NCBI GenBank assembly: GCA_937915065.1
Contig: CALDMR010000167.1
Span: forward strand, 1 to 22,751
Length of the DNA stretch: 22,751 nt
Direction of reading: 5' to 3'
From: an uncultured Clostridia bacterium
GTDB taxonomy: Bacteria > Bacillota > Clostridia > Oscillospirales > Oscillospiraceae
Shown here one piece after another: positions 1 to 6,542 of this stretch. The notes beneath the pieces are model-generated. The model worked only from the letters and a program-made list of their open reading frames with translations, was not told where the DNA came from and searched no databases. Position 1 is the first letter of the stretch, and every line of letters begins with the position of its first letter. The position numbers and the translations under genes were made by a program.

Positions 1-281
1 GCAACCAGGAGATTACGGAATCTGTCCCCCTGACTGCCGGTATCTACACCGCGGGCCAGGATTTCCCCGCCGGCGTTTACGATTTTACCGCCACCGACGG
101 TGTCGGCAATGTGGAAAGCAGCAACCCCTATGAAGAAGGAATCTCCGATGTGATGGGCACTACCTGGCGGTTAGCCGAAGATTTCAGCTTCTGTGACCAG
201 TATTATCAAAATGTCTCCCTCCCCGAGGGCACCGTTTTGCGCGTTTCAGGCGTCACATTGCTCCTCACGCCCAGCGAATAA
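1..281 (+). CDS. C-terminal part of a probable secreted beta-rich protein (5' truncated)
   Basis: An open frame enters from the left edge (first whole codon at position 3) and stops at TAA 279-281, leaving 92 residues. It contains a glycine/aromatic pattern, LTAGIYTAGQDFPAGVYDF, followed by a GVGNVESS stretch. This resembles short repeated domains of the type G-x-Y-x-x-G-x-D-x-P-A-G-x-Y seen at the ends of Firmicute secreted or lipid-anchored proteins. No start, signal peptide or catalytic motif is inside the window, so no function can be given. It converges on the MFS gene and shares a terminator with it. The reading frame is sure; the family resemblance is from memory. Confidence 0.7.
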   Translation, partial: NQEITESVPLTAGIYTAGQDFPAGVYDFTATDGVGNVESSNPYEEGISDVMGTTWRLAEDFSFCDQYYQNVSLPEGTVLRVSGVTLLLTPSE

Positions 282-292
282 CAGAACTGCAC

Positions 293-332
293 AAAAAGGA
301 TCTGCGGAAACCATGTTCCGCAGATCCTTTTT
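293..332. terminator. Bidirectional rho-independent terminator
   Basis: A near-perfect inverted repeat has arms 293-309 and 316-332 around a 6-base loop. The core is GGATCTGCGGAA / TTCCGCAGATCC, with an A-run before it and a T-run after it, so it can act on both strands. It lies between two convergent genes, the truncated gene ending at 281 and the MFS gene ending at 347. Confidence 0.9.
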
Positions 333-346
333 TCCTTTCCTTGCGA

Positions 347-1591
347 TCACACCGCGTCCGTCCTGTATACCTCTTTTTTCAGCCGCAGGAACACGGCGAA
401 GGCCGCCCCCTCGGCTACCAAAACCACGGCGCAGATCGCCGCCACAGAAGCATGGTCATACAGCGCCCCCATCACTGCGCTGCCGCAGAACAGGCCCAGG
501 CCGTAGATCGCATTGAATATACCGTAAGCCGTTCCCCGCTTGTGAAACGCCGTCAGGTCGGCAATGGCAGAGCGCATGATGGTCTCATGGGTCCCCAATA
601 CGATGCCGTACAGGACAAGGCCCGCCACCGCCCCTCCGGCACTATGCCCCAGCGCCAGGAAGGGCACCGCCGCCGTCACCGGCGGAATAAAGGCCAGAGT
701 CAGCAGCCCCGCCCGGCGATTGCCCGTGCGCTGCTTGATCCGGTCGTAAATGTGGCCAATGACCAGCGCCATCACTGCATCCACCACCATTGCCACAGCA
801 TACAAGGCAGTGATGCCCGCATCCGGGAGCACGCCGCCGGCTTTCAAGTGAAACCCTACAATGGAATAGGCCACCAGACCAAAAGAAGCTAAAAACGCAA
901 ACAAACAGTACACCCAAAAGATGGGGGTCAGCCGATCGCTCTCCCGGTGAATGGATTCCCCGACCCGTACCAGCTCATATTTGGAAATGCGGCGGTAGGC
1001 GATAAACACAGCCGCCATCAGCAGGATAAAAGCCACCAGCAGCAGCCGATAGCCCATCTGATAGCTTTCCAGATCCTGCCGTCCCATACGCAGGAAGGTC
1101 ACTGTAAACACCATCGGGCCGATAAAAGCGCCCAACTGATCCAGCGCTTCCTGCAAACCAAAGACAAAGCCCGTTCCCACGCGGTTTTCCGCCACTTGGG
1201 ACAAAATCGTATCCTTGGGCGGATTGCGCAGGGCCTTGCCAATGCGCTCAATCAGAAACAGGAAAAACAGCATAGGAATGCTGCGGGTCATGCCCATCAG
1301 CGGCACAGTGATCAATGCGCCGTAGCCTATGAAAATCAAAACCCAGTGCTTGCCCGTGGCATCCGACAGTTTGCCGGACACCAACCGCAGGGCATAGCCC
1401 AGGAATTCGCCCACACCGTACAGCACCCCCACCGCCGTGGCATTCACCGCCAACAGGCTGAAATACTGGCCGTTGGCACTGCGGGCGCCCTCATAAATCA
1501 CATCGCCGAAACAGCTCACCAGGCCGAACATGACCACCGCCAGGATCACGGCATTGCTTTTGCCGGAGGGCGCCGGAGTTCCCTTGTTCAA
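347..1591 (-). CDS. MFS transporter, likely efflux permease
   Basis: A 414-residue major facilitator protein with about 12 hydrophobic segments. A motif-A-like cytoplasmic loop, GKLSDATGKH, follows the second membrane segment, and a second-half equivalent, GHIYDRIKQRTGNRR, sits in the 8-9 loop. The N-terminal block FGDVIYEGARSANGQY is typical of an MFS subgroup widespread in anaerobes and archaea whose substrates are mostly unknown. The start is TTG at 1591-1589, overlapping the TGA of the upstream marR gene (TTGA), with a GGAAGGGGA ribosome site inside marR, so translation is probably coupled. The pairing with a self-regulated MarR repressor suggests export of a toxic or signalling compound, but no substrate can be read from the sequence. 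Confidence 0.88.
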   Translation of the reverse strand: MNKGTPAPSGKSNAVILAVVMFGLVSCFGDVIYEGARSANGQYFSLLAVNATAVGVLYGVGEFLGYALRLVSGKLSDATGKHWVLIFIGYGALITVPLMGMTRSIPMLFFLFLIERIGKALRNPPKDTILSQVAENRVGTGFVFGLQEALDQLGAFIGPMVFTVTFLRMGRQDLESYQMGYRLLLVAFILLMAAVFIAYRRISKYELVRVGESIHRESDRLTPIFWVYCLFAFLASFGLVAYSIVGFHLKAGGVLPDAGITALYAVAMVVDAVMALVIGHIYDRIKQRTGNRRAGLLTLAFIPPVTAAVPFLALGHSAGGAVAGLVLYGIVLGTHETIMRSAIADLTAFHKRGTAYGIFNAIYGLGLFCGSAVMGALYDHASVAAICAVVLVAEGAAFAVFLRLKKEVYRTDAV

Positions 1592-2064
1592 GGTGTTTCA
1601 TCCCCTTCCGTTTCCAGGCGCGGTATCACATGGGGAAAGCCGCTGCGGCTCTCCCACTTGGAGCGCAGATAAAGCCCATCCAGAATGCGTACAAAGGTCT
1701 GCCGGTCTTCTTCGTCCAGCTCCTCCAGCAGCCAATCGTAAAATACCGTTTCAATGGCAGCCTTGGAGTTTTTCAGGGTCTCCGCCTGCGCTGTGGCATA
1801 AAGCTGTTGGCTGCGGCCATCCTCCGGGTCGGCCTTGCGCACCAGATACCCCTTTTGTTCCAAACTGGCCACCCGGCGGGCCACCGCCCCCTTGTCCATG
1901 TTCAGCAGCCGGCTGATTTCTTTTTGGGAAATCCCCGGTTGGTGGCGCACAGTATGGATCAGGTCAAATTCTCCCGTGCCAATGCCGGTCTCCCGCATGG
2001 TGCGCACAGTGAGCTTATTGACCTCCCGGGCAATCTTCGTCATCTTGCGCTGCGTAACATCCAC
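1588..2064 (-). CDS. MarR-family transcriptional regulator
   Basis: A winged-helix regulator of the MarR family, about 158 residues. The helix-turn-helix is in ISQKEISRLLNMDKGAVARR, followed by the wing LVRKADPEDGRSQQ, which is diagnostic of the family. Flanking helices would form the dimer interface and ligand pocket. Two in-frame GTG codons are possible starts. The one at 2064 lies 9 bases after AGGAG (2078-2074), while the one at 2070 lies only 3 bases after it, so 2064 is preferred. The gene overlaps the transporter gene downstream and sits directly behind a promoter crossed by an inverted repeat, which fits autorepression relieved by a small molecule. The ligand is unknown. Confidence 0.85.
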   Translation of the reverse strand: MDVTQRKMTKIAREVNKLTVRTMRETGIGTGEFDLIHTVRHQPGISQKEISRLLNMDKGAVARRVASLEQKGYLVRKADPEDGRSQQLYATAQAETLKNSKAAIETVFYDWLLEELDEEDRQTFVRILDGLYLRSKWESRSGFPHVIPRLETEGDETP

Positions 2065-2087
2065 AAGCACCCTCTCCTCTCAAAAAA

Positions 2088-2138
2088 GTTGTAGCATCAA
2101 CTAAATTAGATGATACTACAACTATTCGGAAATTGCAA
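2088..2138 (-). promoter_or_regulatory. marR-MFS promoter with an inverted-repeat operator
   Basis: On the minus strand a -35 TTGCAA (2138-2133) and a -10 TATCAT (2115-2110) are separated by 17 bases. An inverted repeat, GTTGTAGCATCA (2088-2099) and TGATACTACAAC (2111-2122), matches at 11 of 12 positions across an 11-base AT-rich spacer and covers the -10 and start region. This is the expected place for the MarR protein encoded just downstream to bind and repress its own operon. The repeat is seen directly; protein binding is inferred. Confidence 0.75.
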
Positions 2139-2168
2139 CCCTGTTTACTGGGTTTTGTCTATGGAATT

Positions 2169-2202
2169 AAAAAAATGGCGCGCCGCAGCACACCATTTTT
2201 TT
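2169..2202 (-). terminator. Terminator of the hypAB operon (minus-strand biased)
   Basis: Read on the minus strand, A7-TGGTGTGC, a TGCG loop and GCGCGCCA-T7 form a continuous hairpin through two G-U wobbles, followed by seven U residues. On the plus strand the wobbles become A-C mismatches, so the hairpin is weaker that way. It lies 4 bases beyond the hypB stop codon. Confidence 0.8.
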
Positions 2203-2205
2203 ACA

Positions 2206-2865
2206 TTATTTTAGAGCCGCACGCTTCTTTGCAACGGACATCCGCAGCCAATCAAACCAAGCCCCCAAGCCATCGCCCTTAACTGCCGCCAGCTGAATCA
2301 CCGGCGCAGAGGTATTCAGTCCCCGAATATCCGCCAGCGCACTCTCCAAATTGAAATTTGTATACGGAGATAAATCACACTTATTCAGCAGCACAACACC
2401 AGCCTCCTGAAACAGCAGGGGATATTTTGCCGGCTTATCATCCCCCTCCACAATGCTGAGCACCGCTGCTTTACAATCCTCTCCCAAATCAAACTCTGCA
2501 GGGCACACTAAATTACCCACATTTTCAATAAACAGAATATCCATCTTGTCCAATTCAAGATCCGCAGCAGCCTTTGCAATAATTTCCGCGCTCAGATGAC
2601 AGCCGCCAGCCGTATTCACCTGCACCACCGGAGCACCACAAGCTTCAATGCGCTGCGCATCTTTGGTCGTATAAATATCTCCCTCGATCACAGCCATGCA
2701 AAACTCTTCCCGCAGCGCAGAGAGCGTCTTTTCCAGCAGTGTCGTTTTTCCACAGCCGGGGGATCCGATTAAATTAACCACCAATGTCTTTCCAAACCAA
2801 AGGCGGTTCTGTTCTGCTTGGTGCACATTTTCCTGCAGAATTTCCTGCTCCATATATACTTTCAT
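2206..2865 (-). CDS. hypB: Hydrogenase/nickel-enzyme maturation GTPase HypB
   Basis: HypB is a SIMIBI-class GTPase that, with HypA, loads nickel into the active site of nickel enzymes, classically [NiFe]-hydrogenase. The 219-residue protein has the P-loop GSPGCGKT (34-41), a GDIYTTKDA switch region, the metal-site residues Cys89-His90 (GGCHLSA) and Cys121 (VGNLVCP), and the NKCD guanine-specificity motif (161-164). It lacks the N-terminal CxxCGC motif and the histidine-rich stretch found in some proteobacterial HypB, so it should be a delivery GTPase without a nickel store. It starts 5 bases after hypA, with its ribosome site (AAGGAGAA) inside the hypA end. No hydrogenase structural gene or hypCDEF lies in the window. 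Confidence 0.95.
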   Translation of the reverse strand: MKVYMEQEILQENVHQAEQNRLWFGKTLVVNLIGSPGCGKTTLLEKTLSALREEFCMAVIEGDIYTTKDAQRIEACGAPVVQVNTAGGCHLSAEIIAKAAADLELDKMDILFIENVGNLVCPAEFDLGEDCKAAVLSIVEGDDKPAKYPLLFQEAGVVLLNKCDLSPYTNFNLESALADIRGLNTSAPVIQLAAVKGDGLGAWFDWLRMSVAKKRAALK

Positions 2866-2870
2866 AAACT

Positions 2871-3218
2871 CTATTCTCCTTCAAAGGAATCGATATACAG
2901 CTCATTGCCTTGAACCACACTGTACTCCGGCGCACCACAATTCGGACATACCACACCACGAAATTCTTTCACAGTGTATTTCTTTCCGCAGCAGTTGCAC
3001 CGCAGCACCACAGCCCGGTTTTCAATTTCCAGCACCACCCCGGAAAACAGCGGACGATTGCGAGTTAAAATCTGAATACCATACTGCATCAACTCCGGCA
3101 GCGCGCCGCGTAAATCACCCACAATCAGATAAATCCGTTTCACATGATGTATCCCCATGACCAGAGCACGGCGCTCCACAGCATCCAACGTATATTGGAT
3201 CAACGATGTTTCGTGCAT
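2871..3218 (-). CDS. hypA: Nickel metallochaperone HypA
   Basis: A 115-residue protein of the HypA family, which binds nickel at its N-terminus and hands it to target enzymes together with HypB. The Met-His-Glu start (residues 1-3) carries the nickel ligand His2. The C-terminal zinc ribbon has Cys74 and Cys77 (CNCC) and Cys91 and Cys94 (CPNC). The zinc ribbon therefore has an extra cysteine, Cys76, inside its first knuckle. The gene sits between the 4Fe-4S protein (12 bases upstream) and hypB (5 bases downstream) in one transcription unit. Confidence 0.95.
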   Translation of the reverse strand: MHETSLIQYTLDAVERRALVMGIHHVKRIYLIVGDLRGALPELMQYGIQILTRNRPLFSGVVLEIENRAVVLRCNCCGKKYTVKEFRGVVCPNCGAPEYSVVQGNELYIDSFEGE

Positions 3219-3230
3219 AGTTCCCTCCAG

Positions 3231-4409
3231 TCAGATGTACATCCTTTCGCAGCGCTCACGTCCGGGCCGGTCTTTGGCCCCTGGGCGTCTTTCCAAGCGC
3301 AGCGCACCCGCAGGGCAGCGGCTAACGCACAGGCCACAGCCTATGCAATTGCGGCTATGCACTATGGCCCGTCCTTCCTGCATCTCAATGGTGCCCATGG
3401 GACACGCCTTCGTACAGATGCCGCAGCCTATGCAGGATTCTGCCGTCCTATCCGCCAAATACCGGGAGGCTTTGCATACCACATCTTCATAACGCTGCAT
3501 GGTTTGCATACAAATACAGCAGCAGCTGCAGCAATTACAAAGGCTTAGCGGGTGCTCAGCATCACTCACCGTTTGCACCAATCCCATATCACGGCAGCGG
3601 CGCAGGATTTTTTCTGCTTCTTCCACCGTCAGTGCAGGGCCATAGCCCGCCGCGATAACACTATCTGCCGCTTGGTTCAGCAGCAGACACACCCCCTCCA
3701 CAGGTGCATCACATTGGCGCTGACCCAACACATCTTGCGCAGTTCTGCACATGCAGTCGATCGCGGTAATGCTTCGGCATTTTCGCAGAACAGCACTGGC
3801 CAAATCCATATCCAGCACCATCCTGGTATCGGGGATCTCCACCTGCATAGAGATCTTGCCATACTTCTGCTGTCCTGTCAGCACCCCTTCATGGGGCAGC
3901 ACGCGATATTCTGTCTCTACAGCGCGCAGCTGCGCGCTGTCTCCCTTTCGAATATCCTCCCACCACTGCAGGCATACTTTTGTGAGCGCTGAATTATCCG
4001 GTGCAAAAACGTGCTCATAAACCAAATAAAAAAGGTAGGTTCGGCAATACCTTACCGTCCCATCGGATGCATCTATCGTATATAAAAAGTATTTTTCTGC
4101 CAGGCTTGTCAACAACGCTTTCGTCTGCGCCCGCAGATCTTCCGGCACCGAAAGGGCAATCTCTTCCGCCGTTTTTGCCTGTTCAGGTTCGTAGGTAAAA
4201 TCAGGGCAAAGGCACCAGATACGAGCTTCATTCTCCGTAATCGTTTCTTTCAATGCAGAAAGAAACGCATCCCGATTTTCTAAATCGTTATAAGGCAGTT
4301 CCAATATATACAGCATTTGCTCATAAGGAGATTCCGCCCCACACTTTTCTTTTTCATAGTGCCGCAGATAGCTTTCCAAATTCCGATACATACCGTAATA
4401 ATTCGCCAT
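3231..4409 (-). CDS. Cysteine-rich 4Fe-4S protein, first gene of the hypAB operon
   Basis: A 392-residue protein whose C-terminus is a two-cluster ferredoxin domain: CIGCGICTKACP (326-337) and CIGCGLCVSRCP (355-366). Just before it is an unusual run, CNCCSCCCIC (291-300), with seven cysteines in ten residues. Further upstream come Cys211, Cys219, Cys221, Cys233 and Cys241, spaced like another metal or cluster site. The first 200 residues have no recognised domain. It is probably soluble, since no signal peptide or membrane segment is visible. ATG 4409 is preceded by AAAGGAGATG at a good distance. Co-transcription with hypA and hypB suggests electron transfer to, or assembly of, a nickel enzyme. 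The exact function is unknown to me. Confidence 0.8.
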   Translation of the reverse strand: MANYYGMYRNLESYLRHYEKEKCGAESPYEQMLYILELPYNDLENRDAFLSALKETITENEARIWCLCPDFTYEPEQAKTAEEIALSVPEDLRAQTKALLTSLAEKYFLYTIDASDGTVRYCRTYLFYLVYEHVFAPDNSALTKVCLQWWEDIRKGDSAQLRAVETEYRVLPHEGVLTGQQKYGKISMQVEIPDTRMVLDMDLASAVLRKCRSITAIDCMCRTAQDVLGQRQCDAPVEGVCLLLNQAADSVIAAGYGPALTVEEAEKILRRCRDMGLVQTVSDAEHPLSLCNCCSCCCICMQTMQRYEDVVCKASRYLADRTAESCIGCGICTKACPMGTIEMQEGRAIVHSRNCIGCGLCVSRCPAGALRLERRPGAKDRPGRERCERMYI

Positions 4410-4467
4410 CTAACGTCATCTCCTTTCTAACTACTTCCATTTTCACTGCTATCCTTTTATCAAAATG

Positions 4468-4495
4468 ATTATACCACCAACAGAGAATAAAACAA
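4468..4495 (-). promoter_or_regulatory. Promoter of the 4Fe-4S protein-hypA-hypB operon
   Basis: The minus strand carries TTGTTT (4495-4490), a 16-base gap and a perfect TATAAT (4473-4468), about 58 bases before the start codon. The rest of the 4410-4567 stretch shows no convincing gene. One open frame at 4354-4563 overlaps this promoter and lacks recognisable content. Confidence 0.65.
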
Positions 4496-4567
4496 CCGCC
4501 ATAATCTAATATTATTCCGTTCTTACACAGCGCAGCATTCTTATCCTTTCGCCTGTTTCCCAAAGCA

Positions 4568-4598
4568 AAAACGCGGTGTGCTGCCGCCCACCGCGTTT
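4568..4598 (-). terminator. Terminator after the HD-domain / membrane protein operon
   Basis: Arms AAACGCGGTG (4568-4577) and CACCGCGTTT (4589-4598) enclose an 11-base loop. On the minus strand the hairpin is followed by TTGCTTT. It lies 12 bases past the stop of the 115-residue membrane protein gene. Confidence 0.8.
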
Positions 4599-4609
4599 CT
4601 TTTATTCCC

Positions 4610-4957
4610 TCATTTTTTCAACAGCTGCACCTCGCCCAGCACCGGCACCGGCTGTTCGCTGCCTTTGCAGGCCCGCACCAGGCCCAGCACCCACAGCACA
4701 GCCACGCAGAAACTCAGCAAACCGCACAGGCCCCGCAGCATCACCGCTGCCGGAGCCACATTGGTGTAAGTCGCCAGGACAAAAACCACATTGATCCCCA
4801 AATCCGCCAGCAGCAGCGCCAAAGCCTGGTTCAGGTGTAAGCGGGAACCCTCCCGGTCTCCCCGAAACCAGGCAATCAGCCAGCCGATCAAGGTGAGATA
4901 TGCCACAATGTCCGTTTTATGCTTGTTCCGGGCAAAGGGCTGCTTATCCTTGGCCAC
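4610..4957 (-). CDS. Small integral membrane protein, DUF4870/Tic20-like
   Basis: A 115-residue protein with three or four hydrophobic segments: AYLTLIGWLIAWF, ALALLLADLGINVVFVLAT and a long one around LCGLLSFCVAVLWVLGLV. The pattern of two short hydrophobic stretches around a conserved loop (FRGDREGSRLHLNQAL) recalls the DUF4870/Tic20-like group of unknown function. That match is from memory and not firm. The start is GTG 4957, 8 bases after GGAGGG, and overlaps the end of the HD-domain gene by 14 bases, so the two are translated from one message. There are no catalytic residues on which to base a function. Confidence 0.65.
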   Translation of the reverse strand: MAKDKQPFARNKHKTDIVAYLTLIGWLIAWFRGDREGSRLHLNQALALLLADLGINVVFVLATYTNVAPAAVMLRGLCGLLSFCVAVLWVLGLVRACKGSEQPVPVLGEVQLLKK

Positions 4958-5543
4958 TGCTCAATCCCTCCGCTTCGGTGCTGACTGCCGCCTCGCAGGA
5001 GCGCATGGCCAAAATTGTTTTTTCCATGAGCTCATCCAGCTCCCAGCCCAGCATCTCCGCGCCCTGGCGGATCACATCCCGGGAGCATCCCGCTGCAAAC
5101 TTTTTATCCTTAAACTTCTTTTTCAAGCTGGAAACTTCCAGATCCTGGGCGCTTTTGGAGGGGCGCATACGAACGGCGGCGCCAATCAGCCCCGTCAGCT
5201 CATCGCAGGCAAAAAGGACTTTTTCCATTTGATGCTCCGGCACCACATCGGAACAAAGGCCGTAGCCATGGCTGCAGACCGCGTGGATCATCGCCTCGTC
5301 CACGCCGCCCTGCCGCAGCAGCTCCGGCGCCTTTTGGCAGTGTTCTTCCGGCCAGCGCTCAAAATCAATGTCATGCAGCAGTCCTGCCATGGCCCAAAAA
5401 TCCGCCTCGTCTTCATAGCCCAAATGCTCTGCATACCAGCGCATCACGCCCTCGACAGTCAAAGCATGGAGCAAGTGAAAGGGTTCACGGTTATATGTTT
5501 GCAGCAGCTGCAGCGCCGCTTCCCGGGAAAGAGCAGGTTTCAT
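4944..5543 (-). CDS. HD-domain phosphohydrolase-like protein
   Basis: A 199-residue HD-superfamily protein with the metal-binding order H...HD...H...D: His26 (LLHALTVEG), His57-Asp58 (GLLHDIDFERWP), His87 and His92, and Asp114 (FACDELTGLI). The family hydrolyses phosphate esters, often nucleotides. This compact single-domain form is common in Clostridia and its substrate is unknown. The lysine-rich KKKFKDKKF segment near residue 140 may bind a phosphorylated ligand. It has its own promoter and overlaps the small membrane protein gene downstream by 14 bases. Confidence 0.85.
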   Translation of the reverse strand: MKPALSREAALQLLQTYNREPFHLLHALTVEGVMRWYAEHLGYEDEADFWAMAGLLHDIDFERWPEEHCQKAPELLRQGGVDEAMIHAVCSHGYGLCSDVVPEHQMEKVLFACDELTGLIGAAVRMRPSKSAQDLEVSSLKKKFKDKKFAAGCSRDVIRQGAEMLGWELDELMEKTILAMRSCEAAVSTEAEGLSSGQG

Positions 5544-5581
5544 GAAAAACGCCTCATTTCTTATGTAGATAGATTGACCCT

Positions 5582-5611
5582 ATTATATACTCCTTCCCCG
5601 CAAAATTGCAA
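5582..5611 (-). promoter_or_regulatory. Promoter of the HD-domain gene
   Basis: The minus strand shows TTGCAA (5611-5606), an 18-base spacer and a perfect TATAAT (5587-5582), 39 bases before the ATG. It sits immediately after the stop codon of the upstream ferritin-like gene, so the two genes can be transcribed separately. Confidence 0.65.
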
Positions 5612-5615
5612 CGCC

Positions 5616-6263
5616 TTATTGGATTTGGGCCAGCAAGCGCAGCAGCCGTTCGGAAGCAGCGTACTCCTCTTCGCTGAACCGATGCAGCAGGCGCTGCAAG
5701 CAGGGATCCGGCGTGGCGTCAGCGGCGCGGGCATAGTTAAAAGCGCTGCAAACAGCCCCGTGGTAGCGCTCCCGCAGCAATTCCCGATACGGCAGCCGGG
5801 GCAGAATCACCGAGGCGCTGGCCGGCTGCTTCTGCTCCCCGGTGATCAGGAAATACGCTGCCGCCAATTCCCGTCCCCGCTGATCTGCCCCGCGGCCCAG
5901 CTCCCGCAGCCCGGCAGCAGCCATTCGGTTTGGTGCAAAACGGGCCAGCTGCCGGTAGGTCGCGCCGTCCGCCAGCGCTTCCTGCCCAAATCCATCCAAT
6001 ACTGCCGCCAGTTCCCGGGCTTCTGTCCCCATACAGCAGGGATCTGCCTGTGCGCCGGGCAGCGCCAGTTCCTGGCGCAGGGATTCCTGATCCGGCTGCG
6101 CCTGCATTTCCGCCGCTCCTTCCGGCGTCGATAGGGCCTGGCCGGCACGCACCGCAGGGTAGGGGTTCATCGCCGGCGCTACCCGCTGCCAAATTCGGTC
6201 ATACCTGGCATAATCCGGCGGAGCCTCCAACAGATCGATTCCAGAATGTGTTGCATTTGCCAT
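5616..6263 (-). CDS. Ferritin-like helical protein of unknown function
   Basis: A 215-residue, mostly alpha-helical, alanine- and arginine-rich protein. The block PGAQADPCCMGTEAREL (about residues 69-85) is followed by helices GFGQEALADGATYRQLA and RGRELAAAYFLITG, and ends with SEEEYAASERLLRLL. This order recalls clostridial ferritin-like (four-helix) proteins, but the ExxH iron-ligand pairs are not evident, so iron binding is doubtful. ATG 6263 is chosen over the in-frame ATG at 6284 because AAGGAAG lies 9 bases before it, whereas the upstream ATG lies ahead of that site. It is transcribed away from sufC, separated by a structured non-coding region. The family assignment is tentative. Confidence 0.6.
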   Translation of the reverse strand: MANATHSGIDLLEAPPDYARYDRIWQRVAPAMNPYPAVRAGQALSTPEGAAEMQAQPDQESLRQELALPGAQADPCCMGTEARELAAVLDGFGQEALADGATYRQLARFAPNRMAAAGLRELGRGADQRGRELAAAYFLITGEQKQPASASVILPRLPYRELLRERYHGAVCSAFNYARAADATPDPCLQRLLHRFSEEEYAASERLLRLLAQIQ

Positions 6264-6305
6264 CGCATAACACTTCCTTTCCATGGCATTCTATGCACAG
6301 GGAAA

Positions 6306-6406
6306 CGGTTTTGTGTAAATCAAACCGCCAGATATGCCCCCCGGACGGAGGAACAAACTGCTTCTGTCCGGAGCCGGTCTGGTTTGCAAAATTCTTTTGC
6401 ATATCT
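6306..6406. other. Non-coding segment with nested inverted repeats between divergent genes
   Basis: Within the 279-base gap between the ferritin-like gene and sufC there are three pairings. CGGTTT/AAACCG is at 6306-6311 and 6322-6327. AGATATGC/GCATATCT (6330-6337, 6399-6406) encloses CCGGAC/GTCCGG (6341-6346, 6366-6371). On the plus strand the inner hairpin extends by five more pairs, including G-U wobbles, and its loop CAAACT could pair with GGTTTG (6381-6386) as a pseudoknot. I do not recognise a known riboswitch or RNA family. No promoter placing it in a plus-strand transcript is obvious. Confidence 0.4.
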
Positions 6407-6440
6407 AAAAAAACACAAGAAAAACTAAAAGAAGAAATAA

Positions 6441-6469
6441 TTGCTTTTTTTGTTGTCCTCTGGTATCAT
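6441..6469 (+). promoter_or_regulatory. Promoter of the sufC-sufB operon
   Basis: TTGCTT (6441-6446), a 17-base spacer and TATCAT (6464-6469) with a TGG extension just before it. It lies about 74 bases before the sufC start codon. Confidence 0.65.
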
Positions 6470-6542
6470 ATGTACTTTAGAGGATTCTTTTTTTGCCCCC
6501 GATTGTCCCATCGCTATGAAGTACAAAAGGAGAGACCGTTCT

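Noticed and set aside
4354..4563. 69-codon open frame on the minus strand
   Set aside because: It overlaps the promoter and the start of the 4Fe-4S protein gene in another frame and shows no domain or convincing ribosome site.
4791..6134. 447-codon open frame on the plus strand
   Set aside because: Covers three minus-strand genes (membrane protein, HD hydrolase, ferritin-like). Composition is like other antisense frames here and there is no ribosome site.
6341..6386. Guanidine-III riboswitch resemblance (CCGGACGGAGG ... CCGGTC)
   Set aside because: The conserved CAGGACAAG part and the second pseudoknot helix of that class are missing, and the neighbouring genes are not guanidine exporters or carboxylases.
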